The notes: a model not told the origin generated them from the sequence alone. Counted from the first letter of the stretch, positions 1-9,068 are shown. The stretch is 64,000 nucleotides of DNA from DATARH01 sp963773625 (GCA_963773625.1 CAVZCJ010000019.1:62001-126000), one strand, 5' to 3'. Program-made: numbers and translations.

Positions 1-2
1 AC

Positions 3-407
3 CGCTGGCGCATCTACTCCGACAACATCGCCATGGCGCGCTGGCTGCAGGCGACGGTGCAGGGGATGCTGAACCCCGAGACCGCCGACACCGCGATCCC
101 GGTGCATGAGGCCGAGTTCAGCAAGTCGGGCGACCCGCGCTATTTCTGGACCGAGACCGCGCTGACCGGCGACGGCGAGGTCAGCCTCACCTGGTACTGG
201 ATCGGCGAGCCGATGCTGATCCACACCCAACCGGGCGAGGGCGGCCGGCAATACGGCGTCTGCACGCTGCTGATTCCGACGAACGGCGCGCGCCTGACCG
301 TCGATGGCGTCGAGGCGGCGGGGAGACCGGTGATGATCGAGCGCGAGGGCCGGCCGTTCAGCACCTGCGCGCTGGCGTTCTCGGAGAGCTGGACGGAAAA
401 GCAATGA
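3..407 (+). CDS. Hypothetical protein, C-terminal part (runs in from left edge)
   Basis: The reading frame is already open at base 3 (R-W-R-I-Y-S-D-N) before the first in-frame ATG at 33, so this is most likely the 3-prime end of a gene that begins left of the window. The visible 135 residues show no signal peptide or membrane segment and are rich in beta-prone, aromatic and acidic residues. I do not recognise the family. Its TGA overlaps the ATG of the next gene (ATGA at 404-407), so the two are probably translationally coupled, which suggests a role in the same catabolic operon as the MmgE/PrpD protein. Confidence 0.6.
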   Translation, partial: RWRIYSDNIAMARWLQATVQGMLNPETADTAIPVHEAEFSKSGDPRYFWTETALTGDGEVSLTWYWIGEPMLIHTQPGEGGRQYGVCTLLIPTNGARLTVDGVEAAGRPVMIEREGRPFSTCALAFSESWTEKQ

Positions 408-1754
408 GCCTCGCTCGCGACCTCGCCGGATTCCTGGCGCCGCTCGGCTACGACGATCTGCCGCCGCGCGCCACCGACTACGCGGCGATGCTGATCGCCA
501 GCACGCTGGCCAGCGCTGCGTGCGGCAAGGAGATCGTCTCGACGCAGATCGTCCGTGAACTGGCGCGCGAGCGCGGCGGCGCGGCGCAGGCCTCGCTGTG
601 GTTCGACAGCGGGCCGAAACTGCCGGCCGCCGAGGCCGCGCAGGTCAACGCGATCATGAGCGACGCCGCGGCCTCGGACGACAGCGATCTGCGCGCCATC
701 GTCCATTGCGGCACCCCGCTGACCGCGACCGCGCTGGCGCTCGCGGAGCGGACCGGCGCCACAGGCCGCGAGGTGCTCGCGGCGATGGTCTGCGGCTACG
801 AGGCGGCAGGGCGGATCAGCGGGCCGGTGAGCCCGGATTTCCGTGAGCGCGGGCACCACGGCTCGACGATGGCGATCTTCGCCGCCGCTGTCGCCGCCGG
901 AAAGCTGCTGAGGCTCGACGCCGAACGGCTGACACAGACCATCGCGCTGGCGGCGACTTCGGCGAGCGGCCTCGTCAAGGCCGCCGACACCAGCGTCGCC
1001 CGCGAATATCACGCGAGCCTGGTGACCCGCGCCGGGATCGACGCGGCGCTGGCGGCGCAGAAGGGCTTTGTCGCGGAGGAGACGATCATCGAGGGCCCCA
1101 CGGGCTTTCTCAAGGTCTATGGCGGCATCGACGTAACCGATCTCGGCACGCCCGCCGGCGATGACTGGGACATCCTCACCGACATGGCGGTCAAGCTGGT
1201 GCCCGGCGGCCACCCCTATCACGCCTTTGGCGAGGCCGCGGCCAACGCGGCGCGCGAGGGCAAGATCGCCGCCGACGAAATCGAGAGCATCACCGTGTCG
1301 CGGCCCGGTCTCGCGCGGCTCGGCGGGCCGAAGCACCCCAAAGACCTGATCGACATGGCGCACAGCCCGCACTACTTCACCGCCGCCGGCGCCGCCGACA
1401 AGCATTTCGGCTGGGTGCATTGCAGCCCGGAAAAGATCGCCGATCCGATGATCCACCGGCTGATCGATAAAATCCGCGTCGGCCCGCCGCCAACCGAAAA
1501 CGCCGACCGCTATCGCCAGGGTGCGACGGTGACGATCCGCACCACCGACGGGCGCGAAAGTCACCAGCACCGTGTTCCTGCCGCACGGTGCGGCCGCGCT
1601 CGGCATCGAGTGGAAGGATATAGAGGCCAAATACCTGACGCTGATGCCGAATTCAGGGCTCAAGCAAAGCCAGATCGAGGCGAGCCTTGGTCTGATCCGC
1701 GATTTCCCGAACACCGCGAGTGTCGCGCCGCTGATCGGATTGCTGCGACCTTAA
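404..1754 (+). CDS. MmgE/PrpD family protein (frameshifted)
   Basis: About 450 residues of an MmgE/PrpD-type protein, the family of 2-methylcitrate dehydratase and related hydratases/isomerases acting on small carboxylic acids. The sequence begins in frame 2 and carries the family's helical N-terminal domain (for example VLAAMVCGYEAAGRISGP and HHGSTMAIFAAAVAAGKLL). At about 1558, in GGGCGCGAAAGTCACC, the conserved sequence leaves this frame. The true C-terminus continues in frame 3 (STVFLPHGAA onward) to a TAA at 1754; removing one base there restores GREVTSTVFLPHG. Both halves are well conserved, so a sequencing indel is more likely than decay. The start overlaps the upstream stop by ATGA. 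The substrate cannot be read from sequence. Confidence 0.8.
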
Positions 1755-1796
1755 CAAGATCGCTCTCCGCGCAAGCCGGGATCCACGGGCGTCGTT

Positions 1797-3062
1797 CTAG
1801 AAGTGGACGACAAACCCGGCGCCGCCGTAATAGCTGATCTCGCTGACAAACGTGATGCGTGCGGGGGTGCCGCCAGTCGGCGCGAACAGCCCGCCGAAGA
1901 ACACGGGCGCCTTCACCCCGGGAACCGAGTTGTCGTAGTTCATGCCGCCGAAAATCCGCAGCGACACCGCCGGCATGATCTGGAAGTTGAGGCTACCCTC
2001 GACATTTGACAGGAACGCCGCGGTGTTCTTGTTGCTCGAAATCGAAGTCAAGAACGGCGATGGCTGCGGCGGCGAAGGGATAAGCCCCGGAACATTGCTG
2101 ACGAAGAAGTCGGACCCGCGCAGCGAAGTGTCCCGGTCGACCAGCGCGACCGAGCCGCCGAGAGCGGCGGTCAGCCCACTGGCGATCGGGAGTTTCAGGT
2201 TGAGACCCAGCTTGCCGCCGATATCGTCCGAGTGCAAGTTGACCCGGGCCGCATAATCCTGCGCGATGCCAGGGATACCGAGACCGATAACAACTTGCTG
2301 TAACGACTGCGCCACCCGGATGTCGTTTTGGCCTTCGCCGCCGATCAGGCTCAGCGACGGCGACGCCGTGATCATACCGAACTGGAAGTCGGTCGCGCCC
2401 TTCAAGCCGAGATGCCAGTCCTGGTAGTGCGAGGACGCCGACGAGTTCACCACACAGGAGAGGAACCCGGGGACATTGCAGTCCGGCCCGTCATTGACCG
2501 GTATGCCGTTCAGCATCATGCCGATGGTGCCGGAACCAAAAGGCACTTGCGGTACCACCGAGGTGTTTTGCGTTTGGCTGGCGTCGACGATGCTAAAATC
2601 AAGCTCGACCCGCGGCGCGGCGCCGAACGCCGGCGACAGCATGCCCGGCGGCAGGTGATAGCCGACGGCGAGATCGCCACCGACGCCCGTCGCGACGAAA
2701 GTGTTGCTGACGGTCGGACTCGCATATGGAAACGGGGACGCCGCCGCCGGGTCGCCCAGATTGGCCATGCCGAGATTGACCCGCGGCAGATCGACATGCT
2801 GCCAGGAGGCGTGCGTCTCGATGTAGAACCCGCTGATGGCCGGCAGCGGCGGCGGTGCGACAGCGACGCCGTCGGACGGCAGGCTCGCCACGTTCACGTC
2901 TTTGGCCGCATTAACCGACTGGCCCGGTCGGCCCGGCGCCGGCAGGAAGCTGATCAGACCCTGCGGCGAAGTCGCCGAGGCGTCCTCCGCCAGCGCCACG
3001 ACAGGCGCGAGCGTCAGCCCGAGTAGCGCCGCGCCGGCGACGCCGCGATAAACCTGCAACAT
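1797..3062 (-). CDS. Outer membrane beta-barrel protein
   Basis: 421 residues with a Sec signal peptide (MLQVYRGVAGAALLGLTLAP...ALA-ED). A Pro/Ser-rich linker of about 50 residues follows, then a long stretch of alternating hydrophobic/polar segments with Gly and aromatic residues typical of transmembrane beta-strands. The last residue is Phe in GAGFVVHF, the usual C-terminal signature recognised by the BAM complex. Two cysteines in one loop (CNVPGFLSC) may form a disulfide. It resembles Lpg1974/porin-like or autotransporter-barrel proteins in composition but I cannot assign a family. It is transcribed convergently with the MmgE/PrpD gene, with only about 40 bases between them. Confidence 0.75.
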   Translation of the reverse strand: MLQVYRGVAGAALLGLTLAPVVALAEDASATSPQGLISFLPAPGRPGQSVNAAKDVNVASLPSDGVAVAPPPLPAISGFYIETHASWQHVDLPRVNLGMANLGDPAAASPFPYASPTVSNTFVATGVGGDLAVGYHLPPGMLSPAFGAAPRVELDFSIVDASQTQNTSVVPQVPFGSGTIGMMLNGIPVNDGPDCNVPGFLSCVVNSSASSHYQDWHLGLKGATDFQFGMITASPSLSLIGGEGQNDIRVAQSLQQVVIGLGIPGIAQDYAARVNLHSDDIGGKLGLNLKLPIASGLTAALGGSVALVDRDTSLRGSDFFVSNVPGLIPSPPQPSPFLTSISSNKNTAAFLSNVEGSLNFQIMPAVSLRIFGGMNYDNSVPGVKAPVFFGGLFAPTGGTPARITFVSEISYYGGAGFVVHF

Positions 3063-3232
3063 GCTATTCCCCCGATACTCCAGGCAGCCGGCATCGATCC
3101 CCGTCGACGACCGTGGGGGATAGCTTAAATCAGCCTTATATTGCGCTCAAGTAGAGAGCCGGGTTGCATATACGACCGTCGATTTTGCGTCGGCGCGATC
3201 GACGACGTCGCCGCGCGAGATACGGAGGCAGG

Positions 3233-4066
3233 CTAGAAGAACGCCAGCGTTCTGATCTCGATGCTCTCGCGGAAACGCGGGTTGGGCGGTGAGGTCGGAT
3301 CGTCGAACGCGGTATGCGCGGTCCAGCGCGCGCGGCCGTCGGTCTCCGAATCGAACACCTTGAAGACCAGCGCTTCGTCGCGGCGCATGTGCGGGAACCA
3401 ATACCACCGGTGATTCGGATCCCAGGTGATCGCCATGGTCTGGCCCACGCGGTTCTGATAGCGCCGTTCCGTCACGACCATGCTCTTCTCGTCGAGGGTA
3501 CGGGCGTCGGCGATCGCCAACGGCCAGCTTTCGACCGGCAGGCGGATCGGCCGCCAGCACTGCACGATGGCAAAGCGGTGCTTGAGCAGTTCTTCGGCCT
3601 CGTCGCCCATCAGGTCGCGAACCCGCTTGCGCGCCGAGAACTCGGTGTAATCGTTGTGGACGCGGCGCACGACGTCGCGGATACCCTGGGTCTGGCGCTG
3701 TGTCTCGTCCTGGGTGCGCAGCGTATGGTCGAAGACGATGACCCGCTTGGCTCCAGCTTCGCGCTTTATCAGCGTCTCCATCTCCGGGTAGTAGACCCGG
3801 CGCACTTCGTCCTCGTCATAGAAGTCGCGGACCTTGGTCGGGTGGTCGACAAAGACGAAGCCGTTGCGGTCGACCGCGAACTCGCGCAGATGCAGCCTGC
3901 CATTTTCCAGCGTCACGGTGTGCGGGTCGTACTCGCCGCCGCCGATGCGGGTATCGACGCCGCCCGGCCCGGCGACGATCGAGATCGTCGCCGGGCCGGT
4001 GTCGAGGTAATAGTTGAGCGAGGCTTCGAGTGTTTCGGGCGCGGTGTCGAGTTCGGCGACGGACAT
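3233..4066 (-). CDS. CmcJ/NvfI family oxidoreductase/hydroxylase
   Basis: 277 residues matching the CmcJ/NvfI group (CmcJ of cephamycin biosynthesis; fungal NvfI-like non-heme iron enzymes). Recognisable features are the N-terminal segment with TLENGRLHLREFAVDRNGF, the central IVFDHTLRT, the NVWRPI-like element here reading QCWRPIRLPVESWPLAI, and the C-terminal RWYWFPHMRRDEALVFK and HTAFDDPTSP. The conserved His and Asp of these motifs are the probable metal ligands (family inference). ATG 4066 is chosen because GGGAG lies seven bases upstream; the longer frame would need a TTG at 4081. Neighbouring catabolic genes suggest a hydroxylation step in small-molecule breakdown. Confidence 0.75.
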   Translation of the reverse strand: MSVAELDTAPETLEASLNYYLDTGPATISIVAGPGGVDTRIGGGEYDPHTVTLENGRLHLREFAVDRNGFVFVDHPTKVRDFYDEDEVRRVYYPEMETLIKREAGAKRVIVFDHTLRTQDETQRQTQGIRDVVRRVHNDYTEFSARKRVRDLMGDEAEELLKHRFAIVQCWRPIRLPVESWPLAIADARTLDEKSMVVTERRYQNRVGQTMAITWDPNHRWYWFPHMRRDEALVFKVFDSETDGRARWTAHTAFDDPTSPPNPRFRESIEIRTLAFF

Positions 4067-4105
4067 CGGTAACTCCCTCAATTCTGCTGCCGATGATATG
4101 GCGGC

Positions 4106-4843
4106 TCAGTCGAGCGTCAACAATCGCCCGTAGCCGGCGATCGGCTGATTGACCCCGCAAGCGCGCAGGGCTAGCCACATCATCGCCGAATTGCTCGAAA
4201 TGACCGGTTTCTGCAAATCCTGTTCGAGCATCTCCAGCACCGAGACCGTCGGCATGCCGGTGCCGGAAAGGAACACCGCCTCGGCCTCCGGCGTATCGAC
4301 CGACCGCGCCAGGCGGAAGGCACGTTCCGCGGTCTCGTCGTAGATGTTGGTGACGCCCTTGAGGTTGTCGTGGCTGACCACCGCGAAGCCGTGCGCCTCC
4401 AGATGCGCCTTGCCTTTCGCGGTCGTCTCCGCGGAGTAGGGGGCGCCGAGCGCCACGCGCTTCACCCCAAGCCGCTCCAGCGCCGCCGCGACCGAGGCGA
4501 ACGCCGTCGTCACCTTTGTGCCGCTCTCCTGAGCCAACCGGGCGAGCAGGGCGTTCTCCGCCTCGCGGCCGAGGTCGTAGCTCGTCGCAGTATGGGCGAT
4601 GACGACGATGTCGGGCTTGACCTGGGCCAGCGTCGCGACGGCCGCCGGCAGGCTCGCGACCATTTCCCGGTTGCGCTCCTCCTGGCCATCGAGCGCGCCG
4701 GGGACGCCGCCTGCGGTCATCCGGTGGAAGTGCAGCGACACGCCCATGGAATTTCCCCCAGGCGCCATTGCCATCATCTCCGGCTCGATCGTCGGGTTTC
4801 CCGGCGGCAGCAGAAACCCCAGCCGCGCGCGAAAGCCGATCAC
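4106..4843 (-). CDS. Asp/Glu racemase superfamily protein (maleate cis-trans isomerase / arylmalonate decarboxylase-like)
   Basis: 245 residues. The start RLGFLLPPGNPTIEPEMM is typical of maleate isomerase and arylmalonate decarboxylase, in which the PPGNP loop precedes the substrate site. Later motifs are VVIAHTATSYD, where the first catalytic Cys is usual but the residue here appears to be Thr/Ala, and a C-terminal SSNSAMMWLALRACG where the second Cys is expected near SNSA. The missing obvious catalytic cysteine pair makes the exact activity uncertain. The start is GTG 4843 inside a GTGA overlap with the stop of the CoA-transferase gene upstream, indicating translational coupling. Confidence 0.7.
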   Translation of the reverse strand: MIGFRARLGFLLPPGNPTIEPEMMAMAPGGNSMGVSLHFHRMTAGGVPGALDGQEERNREMVASLPAAVATLAQVKPDIVVIAHTATSYDLGREAENALLARLAQESGTKVTTAFASVAAALERLGVKRVALGAPYSAETTAKGKAHLEAHGFAVVSHDNLKGVTNIYDETAERAFRLARSVDTPEAEAVFLSGTGMPTVSVLEMLEQDLQKPVISSNSAMMWLALRACGVNQPIAGYGRLLTLD

Positions 4844-6039
4844 ACCACGCCGCTTTCGTGCAGCCGCTTGAGCTGGTCGGGATCGACGCCGCACAGTTCG
4901 CCGAGCAGCTCGTCGGTGTGCTCGCCGAGCAGCGGCGGGCGGGTGATCTCGGCCGGCGAGTCCGACAGCTTCACCGGGCAGCCGACCGTCTGGTAGGTGC
5001 CGCGCGTCGGGTAGTCGATATCGACGATCATCTCGCGCGCCTTGCAGATGCGGGTCGGCCAGCACCTCGCCGGTATCCTGGCAGGCGCCGCACGGCACCC
5101 CGGCGTCGCCGAGCAGTCGCATGACCTCGTGCTTGGTGTGCTGGCGCGTCCATTCCTCGACGATGGCGTTCGAGCGCCTCGCGGTTTTCCCAGCGCGCGT
5201 CGGGCGTCGCGTAAGCGCGGATCGTCGGCCAGTTCGGGCTGGCCCATCGCACCGCACATCGCCTTCCACATCTGCGGCTGCGCAAGCACGATCACGTAGT
5301 CGTTCGGCCCGCCCGGCGCGCAGGCATAGGTCGTGCCGGGCACGGTGTGGCCGAGCTGGTTGCCGTGCCGCTGCATGGCGTGGCCGTGGCGCTGGTGGTC
5401 GCGCAGGCTGACGCGGATGAGGTTGACCACCGCGTCCTGCATCGACACCTCGACATGCTGGCCCTTGCCGGTCGCGTGGCGCTGCTGCAGCGCGGCGAGG
5501 ATGCCGATCGCCATGTGCATGCCGGTGCCGCAGTCGCCGATCGCCGGAAACACCAGGGTCGGCGGGTTCTCGGGAAAGCCGGTGACGCTCATCGCCCCGC
5601 CCATCGCCTGCGCGATCGGCTCGAAGCTCTTGAAGCCGCTATACGGCCCATAGGTGCCAAAGCCCTTGATCGTGGCGTAGATCAGCCGCGGGTTGAGCTC
5701 CTAGAGCACGTCGCAGCCGAGGCCGAGCCGATCCAGCGCGCCGGGGCCGAAATTCTCCAGCAGCACGTCGGACTGGCGCGATCACCTCCTTGAACAGCCG
5801 CTTGCCCTCGTCGGTCTTCAGGTTGAGCGTCAGGCTGCGCTTGTTGGCGTTGAACACCAGGAAGAACAGGCTGTCGCTGTTCTTCCTGTCGGCATGGACG
5901 TGCGCGCGACGTCGCCGCCCTTCGGCTCCTCCAGCTTGATCACGTCGGCGCCGAGGAACGCCAGGATCTGCGCGCAGGCGGGCCCCGCCTGGTTGTGCGT
6001 CATGTCGATGACGCGAATGCCGGACAGCGCTTTATTCAT
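4840..6039 (-). pseudogene. CaiB/BaiF family CoA-transferase, multiply disrupted
   Basis: Starts clearly with MNKALSGIRVIDMTHNQAGP and the usual ADVIKLEEPKGGD, and ends with the family C-terminus (PPLLGEHTDELLGELCGV). In between, the reading frame breaks several times. There are shifts near 5885 and 5775, an in-frame TAG near 5702 where Glu would be expected (DVL-stop-ELNPR), and further shifts near 5190 and 5060. Each piece remains easily recognisable (KRSLTLNLKTDEGKRLFKEVI; MGGAMSVTGFPENPP; CQDTGEVLADPHLQ). With about five lesions this is either a recent pseudogene or a badly sequenced stretch. An intact copy would move CoA between carboxylic acids in the local catabolic pathway. Confidence 0.8.
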
Positions 6040-6148
6040 CTGGTCTGCTCCCCGCAGCTTACATCCAGCAAGTCTAGCCCATCGGCAGACCCCGTCTCAT
6101 CCGATTTGCCTATCCCGAGCAACGATTATTTCGCGTTCGCTCGGTCAT

Positions 6149-6198
6149 CCGATACCTTGAGAGGTTCGTATCCCGATAGGGTTTACGTCTCAAACACC
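6149..6198. promoter_or_regulatory. Candidate LysR operator (copy A) in the caiB-lysR divergent region
   Basis: The 180-base region between the divergent CoA-transferase and LysR genes holds TATCCCGATA (6169-6178), a symmetric decamer, flanked by TTGAGA (6157-6162) and its exact reverse complement TCTCAA (6188-6193). A diverged copy of the whole 50-base block lies at 8013-8062 beyond the next three genes. The position just upstream of the LysR start fits autoregulation; the binding itself is inference. Confidence 0.45.
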
Positions 6199-6219
6199 AG
6201 GTCATTGCTTTCGCCAGTC

Positions 6220-7107
6220 ATGCAGCGCAAGGAACGCCTACCCTCACTTCGCGCGGTCGAGATTTTCGTCGCCGCTGGTCGGGCGTTGAGCTTCGCTGCT
6301 GCGGCGAAGGAAGTGAACTTGACCCCATCTGCGGTAAGCCGCCGCATGAGGGATTTGGAGCGTGAGCTTGGTACGCCATTGTTCCATCGCTTCAATCGTC
6401 GAGTGGAACTGACATCATCGGGAGTACGCTTTCTCGACGTGGCGGGCCGCGCGCTTGACCTGATCGAACGCGAATGTGCAGCATTGCGCCCGCGTCGCGA
6501 TGGCGGGACGCTGCGGATTTCCGCATTGCAGTCCCTCGCAAGTACGTGGCTGCTGCCACGGCTGGCCGCATTTCGACGCCGTCGACCCGACATAGAGGTA
6601 CAAGTTCAGACCTCGGCAGAACTGGTCGACCTCGTCAGCGGGCCGTTTGATGCGGCAATTCGCTTCGGCAATGGTCGCTGGCGCGGCGTGTCAGCGACGC
6701 GCTTATTCGAGACACGCAGTTTCGCGGTCGCTGCTCCGGCTCATTGGCCATGCGGGGCGACGGCATCGGTTGCCGCCTTTGACCGTGCGACGCTGCTCAG
6801 CGTAGTACACATGCCCGACCTATGGCCGCAATACCTAGCGGGGCTTGGATTGGGAGAATACCGTCCACGCCGAATCGAGACCTTCGACAACGTCCAGGTT
6901 ATGCAAGAAGCTGCCGCCAATGGTTTGGGGCTCGCGCTCACCGTGCGCGAGTTGGCTGAGGGGCCGCTTGCGACCGGGCGCTTGGCACCCGCTTTCAGCA
7001 ATCCCCCGGTGCCGCTGCGCCAAGCCTACTACCTGATCTGTCGTAAAGATCGACGTGAGGAACCCGCGTTGCGCGCTCTCCAAGATGTCCTTCTCGGTTG
7101 TGCTTAG
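6220..7107 (+). CDS. LysR family transcriptional regulator (GcvA-like)
   Basis: 295 residues beginning MQRKERLPSLRAVEIF. The N-terminal winged helix-turn-helix spans about residues 8-67 (FVAAGRALSFAAAAKEVN, LTPSAVSRRMRDLERELG, LFHRFNRRVELTSSG). It is followed by a linker helix and a periplasmic-binding-like effector domain (RRPDIEVQVQTSAELVDLV, AAIRFGNGRWRG). The form of the effector domain places it with GcvA/AmpR-type regulators. An in-frame extension back to 5995 exists but has no family similarity, so ATG 6220 is used. It is divergent from the CaiB gene and followed by a SnoaL-like and a small DUF1330-like gene, its likely targets. Confidence 0.88.
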   Translation: MQRKERLPSLRAVEIFVAAGRALSFAAAAKEVNLTPSAVSRRMRDLERELGTPLFHRFNRRVELTSSGVRFLDVAGRALDLIERECAALRPRRDGGTLRISALQSLASTWLLPRLAAFRRRRPDIEVQVQTSAELVDLVSGPFDAAIRFGNGRWRGVSATRLFETRSFAVAAPAHWPCGATASVAAFDRATLLSVVHMPDLWPQYLAGLGLGEYRPRRIETFDNVQVMQEAAANGLGLALTVRELAEGPLATGRLAPAFSNPPVPLRQAYYLICRKDRREEPALRALQDVLLGCA

Positions 7108-7186
7108 CTCATCTGACGGGACGGTATCCTCGTTTGTCGAGTACGAAACGGACATTTACCGTGGCGCGTCCAATACGGAGACCGCC

Positions 7187-7675
7187 ATGCGTATCGCGCT
7201 GACCACCGCGCTTGCCAGTGCAGTTCTGCTCGTCGCGATTGGCCCGACCTTTGGGGCCGATCTCAACGCCAACAAACAGCTAATTCGTGACTACATCGAG
7301 AATGTCATGAATAAGCATCAGCCGGACGCTGCGGGGAATTATTTTGCTGTCGACTATATCGAGCATAACCCCCGGTTGCCGCCCGGTCTTGCTGGCAAGA
7401 AGAAGTTCGTCGCTTCACTGGCTGAGGGGTTCAGCGACTACCACGGCGACATTCAGCAGATACTCGCCGAGGGTGATGAAGTTGTCACTCGTACTCGATG
7501 GACGGGCACGCAGGACGGCCCATATCTCGGCCACGCTGCTACCGGCAATAAGCTGGATTTCACGACCTCCGACTTCTACCGGATCGAGAAGGGCAAGGTC
7601 GTTGAACATTGGGATGTCGTTGATACCCTGGCTCGCGCCGTCGCGCTCGGCCTAGTTCAACCGCCTAAGTCGTAA
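7187..7675 (+). CDS. Secreted SnoaL-like / ester cyclase family protein
   Basis: 162 residues: a Sec signal peptide (about residues 1-23, MRIALTTALASAVLLVAIG...FGA) and then one NTF2-like/SnoaL fold. The diagnostic pattern is YIEHNPRLPPG, DYHGDIQQILAEGD, VVTRTRWTGTQ, and KVVEHWDVVD at the end. Proteins of this group often occur as predicted SnoaL-like aldol condensation-catalysing enzymes with no proven substrate. ATG 7187 has CGGAG six bases upstream. The longer frame from 7055 overlaps the LysR gene and is not needed. Periplasmic location is inferred from the signal. Confidence 0.8.
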   Translation: MRIALTTALASAVLLVAIGPTFGADLNANKQLIRDYIENVMNKHQPDAAGNYFAVDYIEHNPRLPPGLAGKKKFVASLAEGFSDYHGDIQQILAEGDEVVTRTRWTGTQDGPYLGHAATGNKLDFTTSDFYRIEKGKVVEHWDVVDTLARAVALGLVQPPKS

Positions 7676-7718
7676 GGCTCAGCGGTTTACACGAATACTA
7701 AGGCACCCGGAGGGCAGC

Positions 7719-8000
7719 TTGCTAAGACTCGTGACTATCGACCTTTCGGACGCAGACCTTGAGATGTTTGAACGCTATGAGTCCGAAGTTCTGAGGATAG
7801 TTCCGAAATACGGCGGTCGCCTTGAAATGCGCGTCCGAGCACTTGACGAACGCAAAGAGACCCATCTGCTCTACTTCCCTGACGAAACAGCCTTTGAGAG
7901 CTATCGCTCCGATCCGGCGAGATTGGCTCTATCTTCGCTCTGGGAACAGTCTCGGGCGCGATCCGTCGCTGAACTCGTGAGAACGGTCACCGATATCTGA
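7719..8000 (+). CDS. Small ferredoxin-fold protein, DUF1330-like
   Basis: 93 residues. GGAGG at 7709-7713 sits five bases before a TTG at 7719, which supports the rare start. The alternative GTG 7731 would be too far away. The pattern (short beta strand, ERYESEVLRIVPKYGGRLEMRV, LLYFPDETAFESYRSDP) matches the dimeric alpha-beta barrel proteins annotated DUF1330 or NIPSNAP-like, which often bind or cyclise small aromatic compounds. It lies 43 bases after the SnoaL-like gene and is probably co-transcribed. The catalytic role is unknown. Confidence 0.6.
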   Translation: MLRLVTIDLSDADLEMFERYESEVLRIVPKYGGRLEMRVRALDERKETHLLYFPDETAFESYRSDPARLALSSLWEQSRARSVAELVRTVTDI

Positions 8001-8012
8001 CGGCGGCTTCGG

Positions 8013-8062
8013 CCGATACCCCTCGCGGCCGTATCTCGATAGGGGTTTAGGGTTCAAACGCC
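8013..8062. promoter_or_regulatory. Diverged direct repeat (copy B) of the LysR-region block
   Basis: This block matches 6149-6198 over about 50 bases with a few gaps. Both contain CCGATACC near the left end, CGTATC-CGATAGGG in the middle and TCAAAC near the right end. The symmetric decamer here is TATCTCGATA (8032-8041). It lies downstream of the DUF1330-like gene and about 140 bases upstream of the LLM oxidoreductase at 8199, so the LysR protein might also act on that gene. That is inference. Confidence 0.4.
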
Positions 8063-8106
8063 CGGGTGATGTCGATGATTCGGATGCCTGAAAGGGCTTG
8101 GCTCAT
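8047..8106 (-). pseudogene. 5-prime remnant of a CaiB/BaiF CoA-transferase gene
   Basis: On the minus strand an ATG at 8106 with GGGAGAGAAGC just upstream opens a frame reading MSQALSGIRIIDITRAFEP, then TAA at 8047. This is the standard first 14 residues of a CaiB-type CoA-transferase (compare MNKALSGIRVIDMTHNQ at 6039), cut off abruptly. The signal includes the ribosome-binding site and so is unlikely to be chance. The rest of the gene is missing, and the breakpoint falls at the edge of repeat copy B. Confidence 0.6.
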
Positions 8107-8198
8107 GCTTCTCTCCCGCTCGTTGAGGCGAGGCTAGCACCGCCGCATCGGTGGGCCTAGGATCGACGCAGCGAAATGCGCGTAACGGGAGGCACCCC

Positions 8199-9038
8199 AT
8201 GGATTTCGGCTGCACGATCTTCTTCACCGATTATTCGATCACCCCGGCCGAGCTAGCGGTCGCGATGGAGGAGCGCGGGCTCGAGTCCGTTTGGGCCGCC
8301 GAGCACTCGCATATTCCGGTGCCGCGCAAGACCCCGCCACCGGGCGGCGGCGAGCTGCAAAAGCGCTATTACGACGTGATGGACCCGTTCGTGACGCTGG
8401 CGGTCTGCGGCGCGGTCACCAAGAAATTGAAGCTCGCCTTCGGTATCTGCTTGGTCATCCAGCGCGACACGATACAGACCGCCAAAGCTGTCGCCTCGCT
8501 CGACCAGGTCTCGGGCGGCCGCGTTCTCTTCGGCATCGGCGGCGGGTGGAATGTCGAGGAAGTCGAGAGCCACGGCACGCCGTTCGCTACCCGCATGCTG
8601 CACATGCGCGAGCAGATGGAGGCGATGAAGGAGATTTGGACCAAGAGCACCGCCGAGTATCACGGCGAGACGGTCAATGTCGTGCCGATGATGACCTGGC
8701 CCAAGCCGGTGCAGAAGCCGCACCCGCCGATCCTCGTCGGTGGCGCCTTCCCGTGGGCGGCGCGGCGCGCGGTGCGCTACGGCGACGGCTGGTATCCCAA
8801 CGCTTCTTCGGGCAAGCCTGAAGAAATCCTCCCGGCGTTCAAGAAGATGTGCGCCGATGCCGGGCGTCCGCCGCTGCCGGTGACCATGGGCGGCTGCCCG
8901 CTCGATGGCGACCATCTGAAGCGCATGCGCGACCTCGGCGTCGTCCGCGTCAATACCGGACTGATGTCGGAGCCGCGCGACAAGATCCTGCCGGTGCTCG
9001 ACCAGTGGGCCGGACTGATGCGCCAGGTCAACGGGTAG
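8199..9038 (+). CDS. LLM class flavin/F420-dependent oxidoreductase
   Basis: 279 residues of the bacterial luciferase-like fold. It starts MDFGCTIFFTDYSITPAELA and has the typical SVWAAEHSHIPV, the LDQVSGGRVLFGIGGGWN nucleotide loop, PVQKPHPPILVGG and ARRAVRYGDGWYPN. This sequence style is that of the TIGR03619-type putative F420-dependent oxidoreductases, but FMN use cannot be excluded. ATG 8199 has GGGAGG seven bases upstream; the open frame upstream to 8151 has no family similarity. It is one of four LLM genes in the window and is followed after 30 bases by the Asp-box protein. Confidence 0.85.
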   Translation: MDFGCTIFFTDYSITPAELAVAMEERGLESVWAAEHSHIPVPRKTPPPGGGELQKRYYDVMDPFVTLAVCGAVTKKLKLAFGICLVIQRDTIQTAKAVASLDQVSGGRVLFGIGGGWNVEEVESHGTPFATRMLHMREQMEAMKEIWTKSTAEYHGETVNVVPMMTWPKPVQKPHPPILVGGAFPWAARRAVRYGDGWYPNASSGKPEEILPAFKKMCADAGRPPLPVTMGGCPLDGDHLKRMRDLGVVRVNTGLMSEPRDKILPVLDQWAGLMRQVNG

Positions 9039-9068
9039 AGGCCGAGCAAAACCGGGGAGGGCGGCCAG

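Noticed and set aside
140..1714. 524-codon minus-strand open frame opposite the MmgE/PrpD gene
   Set aside because: Same reason: antisense of a recognised family, no domain, no ribosome-binding site.
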